From: Tenodera sinensis
Lineage: Eukaryota > Arthropoda > Insecta > Mantodea > Mantidae
Length of the DNA: 64,000 nt
Direction of reading: 5' to 3'
NCBI GenBank assembly: GCA_030765045.1
Contig: CM060963.1
Span: 69,977,117-70,041,116 of the forward strand
Positions within the stretch are counted from its first letter, which is position 1. Each line of letters begins with the position of its first letter. A model generated the notes under the pieces. The model was not told where the DNA came from and ran no database searches. It saw nothing but the letters and a program-made list of their open reading frames with translations. The translations under genes and the position numbers were made by a program. Below are positions 23,381 through 36,896 of this stretch, in pieces.

Positions 23381-24330
23381 CCATTATTGGTTCATGTTAG
23401 TGGGGCCTTGAGCCAATCTTAGCAATGCTGTCATTAGTTATGCTTCATATATAATCACTGGCCTGTATACCAATTAATGTTGGTCGATCAAGAATAAATT
23501 TAAAAAAAGAAGAAGAATCCAAATTCAGACAAACAGTGTTTCATTGCCTTACTTGTAATTACATTTGCAATGTTTATATGTTTGGGTGAAAGTTACTCTC
23601 AACCGTTGAGCTGAAATTTTGTATACACATTTAGTTTGGATGATAATGCATGGATAACTCATTAGGTCATTCTAATATGGTGGACCGTACAAAACAGCGG
23701 TGAAGTTATGTTTTATGTACTCCCATGATATGGGTATCAAATGAAAGGGTTTGCTGAGAAGAATACGAATAAAATATTGAAATGTACAAGGATACTTGTA
23801 AAAGGTACAGGAAGTCCTTTGAGTATTATGCGTTACATTTCATTGTGAGTATGTGTATTGAAATATGTATACTTGTATTTCTAGTGTAGTTCATACCAAC
23901 ACCAGAACAATATCAGGAAGCGTAACTGTTATGGAGACATTACAAAGTTTGAGTTTTATAACACACCTGCCAACATTTACTTTTACAACCTCCACAGTTT
24001 TCATTTATGAGACACGTTTTGTAGTTTACACATCGCTTTTCCTTTAACGCCTTAAACGATAAACGATACTGTAGCGCTGGAAGGCAGGAAGAATTGGAAA
24101 GAAGCTTAAGAAAAGCTTTTCTGAGGCGTTACCGCATTCCATCTCTAATCTCTTCTTAAAGGACCACATTCAATTTTATTATAACTGCATTCCTGCTCCA
24201 CTGCAGCCTATTTTTACGTCACATTTTACTTTTGGGCTCTTCATCACTTCTACTTTATTCCTTTCTTATCTACTACTTGTATTTTACTCGTACTTCCTAT
24301 GTTGAATGAAAACGGTTACTTCGTTGAATA

Positions 24331-24467
24331 ATTGAATGTTTACAGTATATCCCGTTGTCGTGTCATTTGGTTTAACTGTATAAATGCGCTAATAATAATA
24401 ATTGAATGTTTACAGTATATCCCGTTGTCGTGTCATTTGGTTTAACTGTATAAATGCTTTAATAACA
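24331..24467. repeat. Tandem duplication, 70-bp unit, two copies
   Basis: ATTGAATGTTTACAGTATAT and the following 38 bp are repeated exactly at a spacing of 70 bp (24331 and 24401). The copies diverge only near their ends. Confidence 0.95.
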
Positions 24468-25447
24468 ATTTGAATTAAAAACTGGAATTCTTCTTACCAC
24501 TTAAGCACAGCACAAAAAAGAAATAAATAAATGAAAACTTCCCATTGAAAGAGTAGTTTGGACTAGGAGAAATGCATGAAAATCCTCTTTCAACCTTAAA
24601 AAGTTACCTACCTAAACATACAAATACACACAATAATTAATTCTCCTCACCTCCCATACTTCTCTCTCTCTCTTTCTTTGAGACGTGAGTATTGGTTTGT
24701 TTACTTTGCCTTTTTGCCTAGGGAAGATCTCTTTCCTTGGAACACAATTTCAGCTATACATTTTTGGATCGAAAGTAATATTTCTCTACATTATGTGAAG
24801 GTAGAGAATAGAACAGTTTAGAGCTTTTCATTGAACATAGCTGTAATAAGGTATCATTTTTCATATTATTGTATCTTCTGCACCAGAGTCTATTGAAATA
24901 AATTAGAATTATTTTTCTTCTTGAATTTGAAATATTAACGTTTAAAGCATTAACAAATCCTTAACTTCACAATCATAGCTAATTTATTTTCAGTTGAAGA
25001 AGATTAAGTTATGTAATTGGGTATTACTATTTATAATATGATTTGGTAATATACGGTCAAGGGCTCTTTGATTCATACTGCTATGCAATACAAGAATTCT
25101 ACTAGTCAGGTTAGAAATTGTAAAGTATTTGGCTTACCACAGGGTAAACAATAAGAACCTTCTGATTTGTTTATACCTCTTAAAACACGAACATTACATT
25201 CTATCGAGCCTTGCTGAAGAGAACCAGAAGCGTGTGGATAGTAGGTAATGAAAATGTTATGGTTTCTTTCCCAACACCTTTTACGCAAGAGTAAACCTGC
25301 TTTTACTTTGACACCATAATTCTCAACCATACTGCGAACCATCTACTCATAGCTGTTGATATAAGCAGAGAAAGTAAATTAATTCCATACAAATGTTCTT
25401 CATATTTTTATATACTTGTTCAAGATTGACTATTTTGCAGTACTTAC
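24468..25447. other. Intron before exon B splice donor side, nothing recognised
   Basis: AT-rich. A 78-codon minus-strand frame at 25106-25342 (YYPHASGSLQQGSIECNVRV) looks protein-like in composition but I do not recognise it, and its ends do not fit the neprilysin phase. Confidence 0.35.
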
Positions 25448-25531
25448 GTATATTGATGCACGAGTTGTAGAATCGCTTCGCCTTGCTTGTGGCGTCGTTG
25501 TCATATTCATTGACTGGCTCCTCCAGAACTC
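25448..25531 (-). CDS. Neprilysin-like exon B (84 nt)
   Basis: Short exon. After the acceptor CTGTTGCAG it supplies GA to complete a glycine codon begun by exon A. It then encodes VLEEPVNEYDNDATSKAKRF YNSCINI and ends with one base before GTAAGTA. The LEEP, the A-K-x-x-Y-x-S-C-[IM]-N stretch and its cysteine are typical of neprilysins directly after the ILKG end of exon A. Phase 1 on both sides fits exons A and C. It is isolated, with about 30.4 kb of intron before it and 7.5 kb after it. It is shorter than most ORF-length cutoffs and was found only by following the splice phase. Confidence 0.92.
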
Positions 25532-27559
25532 CTGCAACAGAAAATATCCTCGCAGTTTAAGGAAGAAGCTGAGGGGTTCCTTCAATTGTTTAAACACTTG
25601 AATCCATATATCAGTGCAAATTTAATATATTTATTGCCCTAGAATATACTTTTTCTGAAGGAAAGTGCGCATTTGATACACCGTAATACCTGATGGAAGG
25701 GAAGTCATTAATTTAAACCAGTTACGCTATTTGGAATATATCTTGTAACTTCCACATTTTTCTAGGGTCATTTCTTGCGTTTTTTGACAGCATAACACAC
25801 ATGCTGACAACGTTGCAGGGTTGCAGGCTGACATATGGTAGCTGAGTGTCACTTTCAATTTCAAAACCAGTTAGAGGGCACCGCGAGAACACATTTTACT
25901 TTCGCTTTCACAGTGGTGTGTCTCATTATTGTATACCTTTTGTATGTGCTACCTCCTCTTAACTCCATGCGAATCTTCCAATACGCATTTGGTCTAAACT
26001 TACAATCTACGGATATTTTTATCACCTCATTCAACATTAAACTAATATAGCTTTGCGATTGATAATGCTGTAAGTAAGCAATGAAACCATTTTCTGAAAT
26101 ATAAACACAAAAGAATTACATGTTAGGCTCTTACTGGACACTGAGGAGGTTTCTTCAATTTTATACTGCCAAAGTTAATATCACACTGGTTGTACTTGAA
26201 ATATGTCAACATAGATGTGATGTGCAAACTGAAACAGACATAGTTGACATAGAAACCTTGATTAAGAACATGTAAAGTCGGAAAGAAGAAGAGAAGAAGG
26301 AGGAAGATGAAAAGGAATATGTCCCTGAGTTGGAAGAAGAGCGTTGGCTAAAGACCTATCGGGATGCTATCAAAATTTAAAGGAACTGCAACAATTTGCC
26401 CTATGGCGAAATGACGGATATGTTTGGTATGATTTCTCAGGTCTAAGTGTTTGTGGAAACTCGAGCTGGGGGAAAATGAACTGTGTATAGGGCTATTTTT
26501 CTTTCGTTATATGTTTTGGTATGTATTACATATATGTATTGCGGCAGAAATATATAAATATGCACAACTAAATAAGCTACGTACATTTTTTTATCTCATT
26601 GTATCTATTTATGAATGTTCAAGGTTTAATTTTGTTAATAGCCTAGGTCTACCTTCGTTAAAAGAAAATCTGTCAACGGAAATTTTCGAGAGTTCCGTTC
26701 GAAAATGAAATATTTCAGTGTAATACTTATACACATTCCGACTAATCGAATGACATTTTTACTTGTGATACCTCTCTCATTTAGGGTTCTGTGAATTCCC
26801 ACAAAGTTGTGGTTTGGTTGAATATGGATTTATGAATTCCAAGAAGATAAAACTGTCCCTAACGCTTAGCAGAGACTTGGGAATGAGGAAGCTTAACACA
26901 GACTGGTGTGGTTAAATTTTCTTGGTAAATTATTTACAAGTATAACGCTGTCAAATAAGCTAGCGTTAAGTACGTACTAAAAAGATTATTAAAATAAATA
27001 TTCCTTTAAGCCTTGCTCCTGTTTTGTTCTTTGATTTGCCGACTGTTTAAGGAGCTTCTATTCTCTTAGCACTGTGTTGCCGTCAAGTCGGACCACCCGC
27101 AACGCATGGTGGCGGAGGGGGAAATACTAGAAAGACCCCGCGGGCTACAAATTGGCATCCCTGGTCTGCATAGCGAGCTTCATAGGCACTGTGTGGTATA
27201 AGAACGTATTTCTAGAGGAAAAGTACTCTTTTTCTTTGCGTATGTAAGTAAATAATTCAGAATTCTAATTTTTGATCCAGACACCAAGTTGTACATCAAT
27301 TGTGATGAAGAGGTGTGGGGGACAACTTAATGTTTATTGTTAACCATGATTATTGTACATCAACTTTGATGTGTGTGAAGTTTATTATTGGTGAGAGTGA
27401 AATAGGAAAGTAGTTGACTCACTTGCTTGGATTGTCATTTCCTGATGATATCGAAGACTGTAACTTCGCACACCTATTTTAAACAATTTGACCGAGGACT
27501 TTAATACCTAGCTGTTGGGCAAGAAACATAATATAGGTATTTTTAAGGTTGCTAAAACT
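25532..27559. other. Start of the 30.4-kb intron A-B, nothing firm
   Basis: Around 26220-26420 an acidic, lysine-rich stretch with stops might be a worn transposase linker, but I cannot assign it. Confidence 0.35.
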
Positions 27560-27698
27560 GCACACACACAATATTTATTTTAAATTCAGGATACCTTAAA
27601 ATGTATATTTCCGATGAATTCCTGATATACAATTTTTAGGTAGAATACTATACTTTCCCTGCTTCTATAAGTAAGTGATAGAGAAACTAACAATTGAA
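27560..27698 (+). repeat. Family H, 3' end fragment
   Basis: TATATTTCCGATGAATTCCT and the hairpin-like end TACTTTCCCTGCTTCTATAA..TGATAGAGAAACT match the last 140 bp of family H. Confidence 0.55.
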
Positions 27699-28294
27699 GA
27701 ATTTCAAAAAATAAAAATGTCTTTCTGTGTATTAAAATGAGAATTTTTCTCTCCATTAATTTGGTTGCTGGAATTTTCTGAAGTGGAATAATTGCTGGAG
27801 TTATAGAGCAAGATTAGTGTCACTGTTTACGTATAACTGTTAGGAAACACTGAACATTTGGACATAAAGCATGGCTAGACTAAAGGTGCTGTTAAGTTAG
27901 ATTAATGGCAGTGTCTAAGAGCAATCTCTGCCCTTGCTCATTATCCGGTAGTTTCAACAGCAAAACCCAGATCCTTGACAGAAGTAGTGGTCTATCGACG
28001 GTATACACTAATGGCAAAGGCCTCTCGTACACATTCGCTCAACAATTTCATTTTTTTCTCCCTGCGCGTTTCTCTGAGAAATCTCTAGTAGAGTCTGGAA
28101 TCCTAAACGGCTAGCTTACATAAACTAGGCAGTGAAAATCAACACATTAACACGGAACTAGAGTTTAAATGCCCTATTTGCCTATTTCGTTCCGTTCTTT
28201 AGAATTATAGTTGTAGCTTAACTCTTTCCAGCTCAATCTATTTTCAGGTGAAACCAGAATATTTCTGCCCAGAAACTTGGCCTACCCGCTCTCT

Positions 28295-28440
28295 GCATCT
28301 TGGCTCAGTTAGCTAAAGCGCTTACATCATTGGTCAAAATTTCCTTAACGAAAGTTAACTAGGTTCAAATCTACATCACTGGTAAACAATGGGGTTGGTC
28401 CACGTAAAATAAATGGTGATTGGCATGCTTATAACACCGT
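28295..28440 (+). mobile_element. tRNA-derived SINE, degenerate
   Basis: TTGGCTCAGTTAGCTAAAGC resembles an A box and GGTTCAAATC a B box. The body is short and there is no clear target duplication. Confidence 0.5.
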
Positions 28441-29245
28441 TAGTGTTTTAACGGAACTTAGGTTCTGCATTTATTTAGTATACATTAACGACATATTTTT
28501 ACTTTTAAGCTGTGATGATAGCAATACATTAAAATAAACACCAAAGAACATACCGATTAGGTTAGAAAATCATTGGAAATTTAACCCTTTCCAAGTCAGA
28601 AATGTTTTACCCAACACCCATAACGAATATACACAATGATGCCAAGTGGTACCCTGGGGCAAGAAAGGGTAATGAAAATCTTCAAGGTTTATGCCTACTA
28701 GAATTTAATTATTTTTGTTATTGATGGTTACTTATTAATAGTATTTATTGTTGTGACGTTAACTTTATTATTGTAATTGATATTTCTCGCTCTTGACATG
28801 TCTGAAGCAGTTTGGAATATCGGTGTTCCTTTGTAACAATGCAAAATAGTACAATGGTTTTATCTTGTAAAATTCAGTTTTAATTATCATTTAGTTCAGA
28901 TTATTTATTGCTACTATTTTCAGTGACTGAAGTACATGCTCCTCCAGTGAAAATGTAGAAGAATATTTAGTTGTAAACTGTTTCTTTCAAAGCAGTTCTG
29001 GGAATTGAATGTAAGCTACATATTTTTTATTTTTTCAAATTTATTAACAAAAGTTATCAATTTATTTGAAATTGTATAATCACACAGCAAGCATTCTGGA
29101 TGTATTAGATGTACTGGCTTTTTTTTTTTCCGAAAAATACAGAACTGGAGAGTGCATATTTGAACAACGTTTACAGTTTACGCTCCATTAAAAGAATAAT
29201 GGAATTTAGTGAATTTAACATATTGGATATAGCGGTTTAGGTGGC

Positions 29246-29315
29246 GCCGTGGCCGAGTGGTTAGACGCTCATTCCTCACCAAGGTGGCCCTGGTTCGACC
29301 CAGTGTTAACAGAAG
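29246..29315 (+). mobile_element. SINE family 1 head, 3'-truncated
   Basis: GGCGCCGTGGCCGAGTGGTT (A box) and CTGGTTCGACCCAGTG (B box) form a tRNA-like head close to that of the SINE at 49544-49738. The body is missing, so this is not a functional tRNA gene: no acceptor stem closes it. Confidence 0.6.
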
Positions 29316-30214
29316 TATTTAACAAAATTTCGCACGATTCACTAAAAAAAGTCTCAAAACTTAAGCTGAAGTCGCCCAAAATATTAAAAATATGCAGCTT
29401 ACTTTAAAACTGTTAAGTTTTCCGACGTCTGAAATAATTATAAACAACTAAAATGTTCATTTTCGAATGAGTGTTATAATTTGTCTCTGGTAGGACTTAA
29501 AATTTTATTGTGCTGGTTTCACTCCCATTACCTCTTCGTCCTCTCCAATTTCCTTAGGTTGATAAATTTACGAATTGAAATTCAGCATTACAGGAGAAGG
29601 TACAACTTCGCGAAGGCAGTGACGAGTCTCGTCATTTTTAATTTAAGACTAGATCTTAGAAGATTCAGGATCATACAATTTCTTAATTCTGTTTTCGCCA
29701 AAGTCACTCGAGAAAATACTCTTTCCACCGGACACTGAAAGCAAAGGCAAACAAAGAAAGTTCTTTTACAACATGTTCTCCCACTGAGATTTTAAGAATA
29801 ATGGCTTCACATCAGAAACTCCAGCCATCTACCGGAATCTTGTCACTGAAAACATTTTTCCAGAGGAAAGTCAGAACCATCCGCCACTGATGTTCAAGTT
29901 CTCCAACAGTAGATGCATCTCGCAGTAATTCTACAGGAAGTTGCGAGAATTTCGGACGTGTACGGCTTAAACAAATGCTGGGAGAAAGATACTGCATGTT
30001 TCTTAGAAGGGATATATTTCCAAGAGTGTCTCGCGTCCTGTGAGCGTTTTCTGCTCCATATAAAACTGCAAAGCAGTATTGCCATAAAAGTCATAATTTG
30101 CAGAAATATTTTAGTAGCCCAAACAATCGCAAATTGCCTTCATTGAAAATTTGTCATGGAAAGGAGTCTTTACTAGTCCAATCTGCGACTTTTCGCTCAA
30201 TCTGGCTCGACCTT

Positions 30215-30550
30215 AGGGAACGGCATGTGTGATTTTTGGTGGACGAAGCGGCATCTGGGCGGGCTTTCTCCGGATTAAAAGGTTTACTCTGCCATTCATT
30301 CCGCCAACCGTCCACCTGTTGAATGGCACCGCCATAGACTGCGAAACCTGAAGCATGAGAGGGAAAAACTAAAAGGGAAATGATGGAAAGGAAATCGTGG
30401 TAGTTGATAAATCGCCCCATCATTCGCCTAAGAGGGGACAGCACACGAAAAACGCAAGTTAAAAGTGGACAGTCCCCCAGAATCGGAACCTGGAACCTCC
30501 CGAGTGCGAGCCTACCACATTCCCGCGAAGCTACCTCACCCGGTGCTAAT
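30215..30550. mobile_element. Composite of two SINE-like pieces
   Basis: 30215-30270 (+) repeats the SINE family 1 body (TGGTGGACGAAGCGGC, GGGCGGGCTTTCTCCGG). From about 30545 back to 30330 (-) there is another tRNA-like head (TAGCTTCGCGGGAATGTGG, then CAGGTTCCGATTCTGG) with its own body. The two face each other. Confidence 0.45.
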
Positions 30551-30660
30551 ATTTTAAAATACAATACGGAAACTAAATAACTCGATATGTGTAAAGCGAA
30601 TGTAGAATTTTTATCAAATTACAGGTTTTCTTAAGTGAGAATCAATTAAATCAGTGCGTG

Positions 30661-30706
<46 letters not shown>
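30661..30706. repeat. Poly-A tract, 46 A
   Basis: Pure run of 46 A. It may be the tail of a retroposed sequence on the plus strand, but no target duplication was found. Confidence 0.95.
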
Positions 30707-30708
<2 letters not shown>

Positions 30709-33584
30709 GAGCAGCTTTCGAAACTTGGCGAGAAATGTGTTTATAACATCTTAAATCACTACTTCGATTTTATGTGAATATGCATTGTGGGCCGCGACTC
30801 ATTTGTGTCATTTTTCCGCGCATTGTACTTTCCTGTTCATACTTTTAGCTATGAAGTACCTGTCACTTTACATTATTCTTCATTTTACTTTTTACGTCCG
30901 TAGAACTTACATTTATATTCACGTTTTCATTATTTGCTCTTATTTACCGTATAAGTCCCGTGTATTTTCCCTGCTCATGTATTGTCCCTTACTGTAATTT
31001 GTTTCTATTTTGCTTTATTTATTGTTTTATGGTAGGAATAGGAGTATCTATGGAAATTCATTCATCTTGATCACCTTTTAACATTTTATGCGACACGTCA
31101 ATCTTATTTTAAGATGCTACACAAAGCTCTAATGCTACATTTTTCTCCAATTTATTTTTTAGCTTTTCATTTTTGTTCTTTATTTCTTGTACGGCTAACT
31201 TTACTGCTGCATCCCTGTTTTGGATCTGTTCGTGCTCTACGTAATCCTTTGTTTCATCTTTCGGTGCGAATGTGGCGTAATCAGGATGAGCCTGGGGCAT
31301 TCTTTCCTCGTGATATCGTAATTATTGGACTTTTGCTATTATTTCCTCTGCTCAAAAGAGATAGGCAGCAGCCCAGATTAAAATATCGGCTTTGTTTTGG
31401 GCGCTTTTTCAAGCTTTTCTAAAACTCATAAACCTGATGCATAGCATAGACTTGCGGATTTTCAAATCCTTCCATTCGTCGTCCGCGCACGGAGAATAAA
31501 TCAGGTAATTAAAGCATGAGACACATTGCAGCCGCTTGAAAATCCGATTTTCAAGCCGGATCGATTTAAGTCGGTAGGATTAAAGAAGAACTAAAGGAGT
31601 ATTAAAAATAATACAGGGGCATTTGAACCTTTGAAGTAACTGTCATCAATTTACCCTTTGTTCTGAATACATTACCAGATTTGATTGGGAACAAAGTTTC
31701 TATTGAAGTAGTCTCCATTTCATATTCTATTCTTTTCTATTCTTTCCAATGAAGTACAATATGATATGCGATATTCTTTATGTTGTTTTTACACCAACTA
31801 AAAGTTCTAGAATATATGAGAATCTACCCCTTATTTGGTTGAAGCCTTACTTTAGAATTTTTAACACCACAATTTAGTGTGTGTTAATATTTATCTTATT
31901 GCAATATGCAAACCTGGGAATTAAGGCTGGTTCACAGCCGCTGATAACGGTAACGATAGTCAGAGTGAGAATATTGAAATCACAACCGATGTGATCTTCC
32001 ATGGAGCCCGAGAACGGCCAGGTTTCAACTTTCTCCTTCCCGTTGCCGAGCACGGCTGGTTAGATTCACTTTGCGCGTAGGAATTGTTCAAAGCGTCCGT
32101 GCCATAAAACAGCTGCTAGAGCTCTCTCTAGTCGTAAGCTAGAAAACACATTATTGGTCAATTAGAAACAAATGAATTCTCAATATGTAACTTTCTATGG
32201 ATAAGGTGTTCTCTTTGCCGGGCTGTTGTGAACCAAAATGTTGAGTGCTGCCTTACTTCCCACTGCCGTTACCGTTACCGGGTAGCTGTTACCGAGAGGT
32301 CACTGTTGCATCCTTCATATTTTATCTTTCTGGAAAGTTGCACATTCATACTACCTCCAAACCTAAGCATGAAAGATTAGTGACTGTGCTGCTTTGCACA
32401 ACCATAAACCTCGGCCATTTAATAATTTTTCTGTGGAGAGGTCATATCTGCTGCATCGAAGGTTAAGAAAATAAATCATGACCAACCGTGAATAGAAAGG
32501 GATGCAAAATGACATTTCAGTTCCGTGGAAAGGAGGGGAAGGTACAAATTCTCCTTGCAAAGTCAACCAGGTTATGATAACCTATTCATCTTAATGTAAA
32601 CATTGAATGGAAAATTGCAAACTCTGCATCCCTTAGGGTGGATTACGAGAAGTAGAAAGATCAGTGCTCTCCAACTTCCTTATGTGCTCGGGCACAATTA
32701 ACTCATACCTAAGGAGGCGCCATCAAAACTATTATTCAACTGTCCGCTCCGCTTATATAACGGAGGCGAATTACCGGCGAAGATTGTGAAAGATTCTCGT
32801 AAAGTGATTGTTCGCAATTGCCGACAAGGTCAGGTCTGAGGAAAGCGAAAATTACGGATGAAGAGAGTGGGTATCGATAAATCTATCTGTTTTGTCTAGG
32901 GTAGAAGGTTTTATGACACAATAGCGGCACAGCTGCTTGAAATAATAAAATCACTGTTAGGGAAAGCACCCTTTTTTGATAGGAAAAAGAAAAATCACTG
33001 GTTAGGGAAGTTATGCATATAACTTTAGGTATACAAAAACATGTTACATGGGTGTGTAATGGCAACATTCCGAAGGAAATAGTTTTGTCTTGAAATTTGA
33101 ATTAATATTAGAAATCGTAGTAATAAAAATTTGCTTATGAAGGGTGCCAGAAAAATACTTCACGGGCTGAGATCGAGTATTCATTTGGCTTCTTACGTAA
33201 ATACATATGCAATTATTGTATTGCAGTTCTGCTGACCTAACAGCACTCAGCTATTAAGAAGGTACAGAAGTGAATGCGTATATTGGGAAGCGGCTTGGAT
33301 TATTATTGTTGTACAACATTTATTTCGTAATTAAAACAATATTGTGTCATACACAAACATTTAATAATACGGCTGTGAAACATGATTATTACAAATTATC
33401 TGAAAATATGAGTGATTATGTAGAAATTATTATTTTTCCTGCATATAAAAGTCTGTGTTCATGTTGAGAAAGCAGAATAGAATTAATGCATATGTGAATC
33501 AACACCAATGATTCCCACCTATGCTGGACAATACTTATTTACGTTGTAAAATTCATCATATTTATTCACTTAACAGGCGAGATG
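30707..33584. other. Intron A-B, nothing coding; possible MITE at 31926-32234
   Basis: GGCTGGTTCACAGCCGC near 31926 and GGGCTGTTGTGAACC ending at 32234 are short inverted ends, with GATAACGGTAACG and its complement also present. This is weak evidence for a MITE. The rest is unrecognised. Confidence 0.3.
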
Positions 33585-33720
33585 ACTCAGGCCGTAGGTG
33601 TCTTCGTCAGCTCAAATTCTAGTTCACCAGGTTCAAATCCCGAATACCCGACACTGAGTGGCGTTTTCCTTGTTTCCTCACCAAATTGGATGTTTCAACA
33701 CGGGCTAATGATTCCATTCA
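33585..33720 (+). mobile_element. tRNA-derived SINE, degenerate
   Basis: GATGACTCAGGCCGTAGG (A-box region) and CCAGGTTCAAATCCCG (B box), followed by GGCGTTTTCCTTGTTTCCTC. The tail is lost. Confidence 0.5.
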
Positions 33721-36494
33721 CATATTAAAAGAAAAGTGTTAAGACAATACGCAATAAAGTTAGTTATAAATAAGTTGCTGAGCAGATGGTACCAACAGAA
33801 AGATAAATAAAAAACTTATACCTACCATTTGTTTGGATTGCTGGTATTCAAGTGAGACCGTTCAGCAGCAATTTTCACATCACATGTCAGAAGAGGGTCA
33901 CCAAAAGAGCAAAAGCGTACAGACTTCACTTAAATGTGGCCACACTAGCAAAAAAAGCAAAGAAATGTGGGTATACTAAATTGCATACTATGGTAGTAAG
34001 GAATTGGTAGCGCAAAAGCAAAGGCCAGTTTGATAACAAAATAAATACATAAGTTAAAAAAAAATCTTCCAATCCTAGCACAATAGAGTACACGAAAACG
34101 CGCAGATTCTTTCAACATCAGCAGAAATCGCCTATCATCCCTATATGACACCAATCCTGAGTGAGTCAATCTCTTACTGATTCGAATTGATGTCCAATAT
34201 ATCATTAAGTATAGTACCACATATAAACATTTATGTTGTTGGCATATTTTGGAACCGATACGCAAGGCTATGGCAGTTCTAACTGACAAACTGTCTATCA
34301 AAGTACCAATATTTGTAGATGGTAGATATGTTAGCCAAGACTTGCGTTTTTCTCTTGGACAGCAATGTAACGTGTTGAATACGTTGGAGTTTGTGCAGAT
34401 TCAAGCTGAAAGCGGTGGATACGTTTAGAATTGATCAGCTCCTAGCTTTTCTTTCCTCAAGATGATCAGAGGGAATTGTTGGACGGTTTAAAGGGACTAG
34501 TCCTTTAGAGAGTTTTTGACATAAGACCTAACTCAACTTCATCACCGTGTGGAATACAAATGAACTTGTCGAGGTCGATAACACCATTAGTCGAAGGTAG
34601 GAAAACATCGCACAATGTAGGAACTCCAATACCATCAAGAACTTAAGCTTGCAAAAGTCCAGTTTACATGCTTCAAAGGAATAATCAAAATCGATTCTAA
34701 GCAACTCCGTATGAAGACATCTCAGCAAGAAAAGGAGAGAAAGGCCATAAAGATGTACTCATGGAATAAGTGAATCTAGGAATAAAGTAACAATTTTAAG
34801 AGAACTAAATGCTATATGAGAGGGAAGATCCTACAAACTATGGTTAATATCAAGAAAAAGCCATGTCCTAGTAGAGATAATTGTTCTTTATTGACAATTT
34901 TAATTCCAGAAGATATTTTCTGAGATTCAGATAAGCATCGTCATCTTTCTTTGAACAAGAGGTAACCCGGAATTATTGGAATTGATAGCTAAACCAAAAG
35001 ATTTACAGCTGTCCACGAGTTCCGGAAGTTAGCGAGAACTTTATTTGGCTTGTCTGCTGTAGTTCCGTGGTTCAGGTAAAATAAGTTCCGGCAACTCTCA
35101 ACCTTCTCAAAGAGGTTAAATGGCAATGCTAAAAATAATTCAAGGAAAGACTTAATGGCTTATGAACCTTTGATTTTTTTCAATCATTCTTATAAATTGG
35201 AATTCCTCCTTTAATTTAATATACATTTCATAATTGTAGGATATACTTATATGTTTAATATTTTGTTTGATGTTATCTACTGCACTTGCCATTGTTACTA
35301 GGAATTCCGCACCGCTTCACAGAAAAGAAAATTATAATTCCTACACATTTTGGAGTACAGAGGTAAACTTTAGGAAGTTCCTCTCTACAAATCGGTAGAT
35401 ACTACTATGTTAGCGTGCGCTCAAGCCAAATGGATTGTTGCTTTGCAAGTATGTATTAGTTTTTTCTCCATTGTTGATTTAATCACCTTTTTCTATGTAT
35501 AACATTTTATACTATAAAGGACCGATTTTCCCAGAATATATTGAAGATAACGTTTTAGAATGATCAAAAACGTCTAAGTTTTGTTTTAGATATACCTAGG
35601 TATTTGTAATATGGTTGGTTATATTTTAGAAAATAAATCGCTAATAAATTTTAATCACAAGATTGTATAATTAAGGAAATAACCCTATCTTCCGTAATAC
35701 ACAAACTTATTTGATAAAAATAGATCAGTGAACTTAGACAACATTTTGTAAACATTTCAATTTAAATAGTTTCCGAATTGTTGGGATTAAACTTTCTTCA
35801 AAAACGAAATAAAATGAAATTAAATTTAATCTACAAAAACTACGATCACGAAATTAGCAACTTTAGCTTTGACAGGATACAGCTTCTAATCTCCGTTTAA
35901 AAATAATTACTTATGGTCCACATGGTGACAAGCAGCTCTGGCTGAGTTCTCCACAAACAAATACTTCTTTATCACTGCGTTTTCAGATCTACGTAAAACC
36001 AAGCTTCTTTATTTCCGAGCCTTACTTTCATGTGAACAGAGTCCAAATGTATAATTGTTAACGGACTTTAAACCCAGCTCGCTCGCTCCTTACTCACTTC
36101 ATTTGAACTTCAGATCAATGAATAAATGTGTTAGAAAAAGCTCTTAGCTACAGAAGTATCACTGAACAAAAGGCAAGACTACTGGATACAAACACCTAAG
36201 AGCCTAATTCATGGTGTATTAATGGTAAAGTTTCAAGAAATACTTTTCACTCCAGAAAAGGATGCAGTAAGTATGAACGGTTCAAATCTATGGCTTGTAG
36301 AAAGCTGACGTAAATCTGACAATGTCATGTTTGAAGATGCTCACTGTTGATATCGTTCACCGTAGTACTTCAAGGTCCGTCTCTTTCTCCTTCACAGCGC
36401 GAGATGGAATTCCGTATTGTCCTCATCATGATCATAATCATGCTCTAACGCCCTTGAGCTAGAAACACGGTTCCACTATTTTCGTTAGGTAGCT
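33721..36494. other. Intron A-B, nothing recognised
   Basis: A plus-strand stretch near 34300-34400 (KVPIFVDGRYVSQDLRFSLG) and a 118-codon minus-strand frame at 33945-34301 are open, but I recognise neither. No splice-consistent exon seen. Confidence 0.4.
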
Positions 36495-36880
36495 GTGTTT
36501 GTGTACTGGTCCAGAATCTGTAAGTTCGAATCATGAACTTCATTTGCCACACGTATATGTCACGGCTCCTTTTTTGTGGCACGCTGGCACTATTAGAGAA
36601 TCTGCTCATTGTGAAGTTAACCACTCCATGCCATTCCCGGGGTCTCTATTCCCCAATTATAACATTTTGTTCCTGAATAAACAATATTTATATCTGCCGT
36701 GATCGGATTAACTAAATGCTATAACGGCCTTCCCTAGCAACAATTCTCCCATTCGAGTGATTGAAGTTCCGGCTTCTCGACCCAGAGGTCCCGTGTGCGA
36801 TTCTCTGCTGCAGTTGGGAGATTTTTCTTTAATCAGAATAATTCCCTATCCCTCACAGAATCTGACATTGTGAATGTGAA
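36495..36880 (+). mobile_element. Two degraded SINE-like pieces
   Basis: TAAGTTCGAATCATG near 36521 resembles a B box, with an internal body to 36700. A second piece (36740-36880) has CCCGTGTGCGATTCTC and TCAGAATAATTCCCTATCCC, the latter echoed at 11610-11640. No duplications found. Confidence 0.35.
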
Positions 36881-36896
36881 CATATTTAATGTTAAA

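Noticed and set aside
24331..24467. CRISPR-like array
   Set aside because: Only two copies in direct tandem, no spacers, eukaryotic intron context.
31109..31300. 63-codon minus-strand ORF rich in Lys/Glu
   Set aside because: Short, no flanking splice signals that fit the neprilysin phase, and the opposite strand is open for longer; likely chance.
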